Assembly: GCA_938002625.1 (NCBI GenBank)
Contig: CALLAD010000105.1
Span: 1 to 7,655 of the forward strand
Source of the DNA: an uncultured Aquificaceae bacterium
GTDB lineage: Bacteria; Aquificota; Aquificia; Aquificales; Aquificaceae
DNA length: 7,655 nucleotides
Direction: 5' to 3'
The notes beneath the pieces were generated by a model. The model was not told where the DNA came from. It was given only the letters and a program-made list of their open reading frames with translations, and ran no database searches. Every line of letters begins with the position of its first letter. The stretch's first letter is position 1. The translations under genes were made by a program, and so were the position numbers. Below are positions 6,319 to 7,655 of the stretch, in pieces.

Positions 6319-6325
6319 AAATAAA

Positions 6326-7243
6326 ATGAAAAGGAACTTTGTAGACTTATGGGATATAAGCCCAGATGAAGGTTGGAACATAATAAGATGGGCTTATGAT
6401 ATAAAAAAGGGATTGGATGGGGAAAAATATTTAAAGGGAAAGACATTAGCCCTATACTTTACAAAACCATCCACAAGAACAAGAGTATCCTTTGAGGTGG
6501 CTATAAATCAACTGGGGGGTTCTTCCATATTCTTACAGGAAGAAAGCCTTCAAGTGGCAAGGGGTGAGGATCTAAAGGACACTTCAAGAACCCTTTCAAG
6601 ATATCTTGATGGAATTATAATAAGAACCGATTCCCATAAAAAGCTTCAGGAGTTTGCCCAGTATTCAAGCATTCCCGTAATAAATGCCCTTACCGATCTA
6701 TCCCATCCTTGTCAAATACTAAGCGATATTTTCACCTTGTATGAAGTATTTGGAGAAGATATTAGGAATATAAAAATAGCCTACGTTGGAGACGGAAACA
6801 ATGTATGTAACACGTGGCTTGTTGGTGCGGGGCTTTTTGGTCTAAAGCTTTTTGTAGCAACACCGGAGGGTTATGAACCAAGCAGCTTATACTACCAAGC
6901 TGGAGAGGATTTATGTAAAATAACTGGCGGAAGCCTTTACCTTACCACAAACCCTATTGAGGCGGTAAAGGATGCCCATGTGGTCTATACGGACGTTTGG
7001 GTTAGTATGAACCAAAAAAGGAATGAGGATAAGATTCAATCACTAATGCCATATCAAGTTAATAAAAAGCTTCTCTCCCATGCCTTAGGGGATGTAAAGG
7101 TTATGCATTGCTTACCAGCGAATAAGGGTGAAGAAATCACGGAGGAAGTGTTTGAAGCTTATGCCGATTTTATATTCACTCAGGCAGAAAATAGGCTACA
7201 CGCTCAAAAGGCCCTTCTCAAGTTTCTATTCACTCAACAGTAA
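6326..7243 (+). CDS. argF: Ornithine carbamoyltransferase
   Basis: Condenses ornithine with carbamoyl phosphate to make citrulline in arginine synthesis; cytoplasmic, trimer-based in this family. The 305-residue length is typical. The carbamoyl-phosphate site STRTR is at 49-53 within [13 protein letters not shown], and the second phosphate-site motif HPCQ is at 127-130 in [11 protein letters not shown]. Ornithine-specific elements separate it from aspartate and other transcarbamylases: GDGNNV at 155-160, the SM of VWVSMNQ at 227-228, and MHCLP at 260-264 with the catalytic cysteine C262. The ATG at 6326 lies 7 bases after an extended -10, with no Shine-Dalgarno, which supports this start. It stands alone, without other arg genes, diverges from malQ, and its stop codon overlaps the convergent glmS by 14 bases. 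I chose the symbol argF as the anabolic enzyme; a catabolic ArcB role has no contextual support (no arcA or arcC nearby). Confidence 0.96.
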   Translation: MKRNFVDLWDISPDEGWNIIRWAYDIKKGLDGEKYLKGKTLALYFTKPSTRTRVSFEVAINQLGGSSIFLQEESLQVARGEDLKDTSRTLSRYLDGIIIRTDSHKKLQEFAQYSSIPVINALTDLSHPCQILSDIFTLYEVFGEDIRNIKIAYVGDGNNVCNTWLVGAGLFGLKLFVATPEGYEPSSLYYQAGEDLCKITGGSLYLTTNPIEAVKDAHVVYTDVWVSMNQKRNEDKIQSLMPYQVNKKLLSHALGDVKVMHCLPANKGEEITEEVFEAYADFIFTQAENRLHAQKALLKFLFTQQ

Positions 7244-7655
7244 CCGTTTTTGCCAAGTTTCTTGGTTGGTCCACATCTAATCCCAGATAGTCCGCTATAT
7301 AGTAAGCAAAGAGTTGAAGGGGTACCACGGTAAGGAAGGGGGTTAAATCCTCTTCTACTGGTGGAATTTCTATTATGTCGGTGCATAACCTTTTTAAGTT
7401 ATCATCACCTTTAAAGCCCACTCCTAAAACTTTACCCTTTCTTGCAAGAACCTCTTCTATGTTGGAAAGGCTTTTCTCGTATACCCTATCCCTTGGAGCT
7501 ATAGCCACTGCAGGAGTTTTCTCATCTATTAGGGCTATAGGTCCATGTTTCATTTCTCCAGCTGGATATCCCTCCGCGTGTATATAAGAAATTTCCTTTA
7601 GCTTTAAGGCACCCTCTAAGGCTATAGGATAGTTTAGATATCTTCCCAAGTACAG
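7230..7655 (-). CDS. glmS: Glucosamine-fructose-6-phosphate aminotransferase, C-terminal isomerase part, cut by window edge
   Basis: Only the last 141 residues are in the window; the frame stays open to the right edge, so the true start lies outside. GlmS makes glucosamine-6-phosphate from fructose-6-phosphate and glutamine, the first step to UDP-GlcNAc for peptidoglycan and LPS. The visible part is the second SIS domain. It has [35 protein letters not shown] shortly after the edge, which includes the lysine and glutamate of LKLKE and the histidine region used in sugar isomerisation. It ends in the family's invariant-style tail [15 protein letters not shown], whose lysine closes the active site. 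The usual LGRG reads LGRY near the edge, a minor deviation. Its stop (TGA) overlaps the convergent argF by 14 bases. The glutaminase domain and any glmS ribozyme or leader cannot be assessed. Confidence 0.95.
   Translation of the reverse strand: MYLGRYLNYPIALEGALKLKEISYIHAEGYPAGEMKHGPIALIDEKTPAVAIAPRDRVYEKSLSNIEEVLARKGKVLGVGFKGDDNLKRLCTDIIEIPPVEEDLTPFLTVVPLQLFAYYIADYLGLDVDQPRNLAKTVTVE

Noticed and set aside
6271..6321. ArgR ARG box upstream of argF
   Set aside because: The palindrome arms (TTTATTTTA/TAAAATAAA) lack the TGAAT/ATTCA core of ARG boxes, so I list it only as an unassigned inverted repeat.
7230..7649. Reading the last gene as a complete 139-aa protein starting at 7649
   Set aside because: The apparent start is an internal TTG in the middle of a conserved GlmS SIS domain and the frame is open to the window edge, so the gene is truncated by the window, not short.
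1..7655. CRISPR array, tRNA/rRNA, insertion sequence, toxin-antitoxin or prophage remnants
   Set aside because: No regularly spaced long repeats, no tRNA-like cloverleaf, no transposase or integrase motifs, and no terminal inverted repeats were seen on either strand.

Overview
The window reads as a compact, AT-rich chromosomal segment from a thermophilic bacterium, most likely an Aquificales member (Aquifex, Hydrogenobacter or Thermocrinis type). This is inference. It rests on Lys/Glu/Ile-rich proteins, very tight packing with overlapping gene ends, unrelated biosynthetic genes scattered next to each other, and the style of the fused PheA. No phage, transposon, CRISPR, tRNA or rRNA sequence is visible, and all genes have similar codon use, so this is core rather than accessory DNA.

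Layout. Minus strand, 1-1588: the 5' part of a Tat-exported PhoX-type phosphatase (cut by the window edge), preceded by a glycine/D-amino-acid oxidase, ThiO. Plus strand, 1609-3113: a 141-aa protein I do not recognise, overlapping a fused chorismate mutase/prephenate dehydratase (PheA). Minus strand, 3099-6264, in transcription order: 4-alpha-glucanotransferase (MalQ), a slipin/stomatin-like membrane protein, and a DUF58 membrane protein whose start lies inside the slipin gene. Plus strand, 6326-7243: ornithine carbamoyltransferase (ArgF). Minus strand, 7230-7655: the C-terminal end of GlmS, cut by the window edge. No gene-free stretch exceeds about 75 bases.

The genes do not form one pathway. 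They cover phosphate scavenging (PhoX), thiamine precursor supply (ThiO), phenylalanine synthesis (PheA), glycogen/maltodextrin handling (MalQ), membrane organisation (slipin and DUF58), arginine synthesis (ArgF) and amino-sugar synthesis (GlmS).

The most striking non-coding signal is a set of four six-base direct repeats, each exactly 11 bp from the next, just upstream of phoX and running into the end of thiO. It looks like a Pho box, the operator bound by PhoB/PhoP regulators under phosphate starvation. A second window-wide pattern is that start codons lack clear Shine-Dalgarno sequences and several sit 7-10 bases after a good -10 hexamer, which suggests leaderless or nearly leaderless mRNAs. 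I saw no clear sign of a wholly new multi-gene system. The best candidates for something undescribed are the Pho box, the 141-aa protein coupled to pheA, and the slipin-DUF58 pair.
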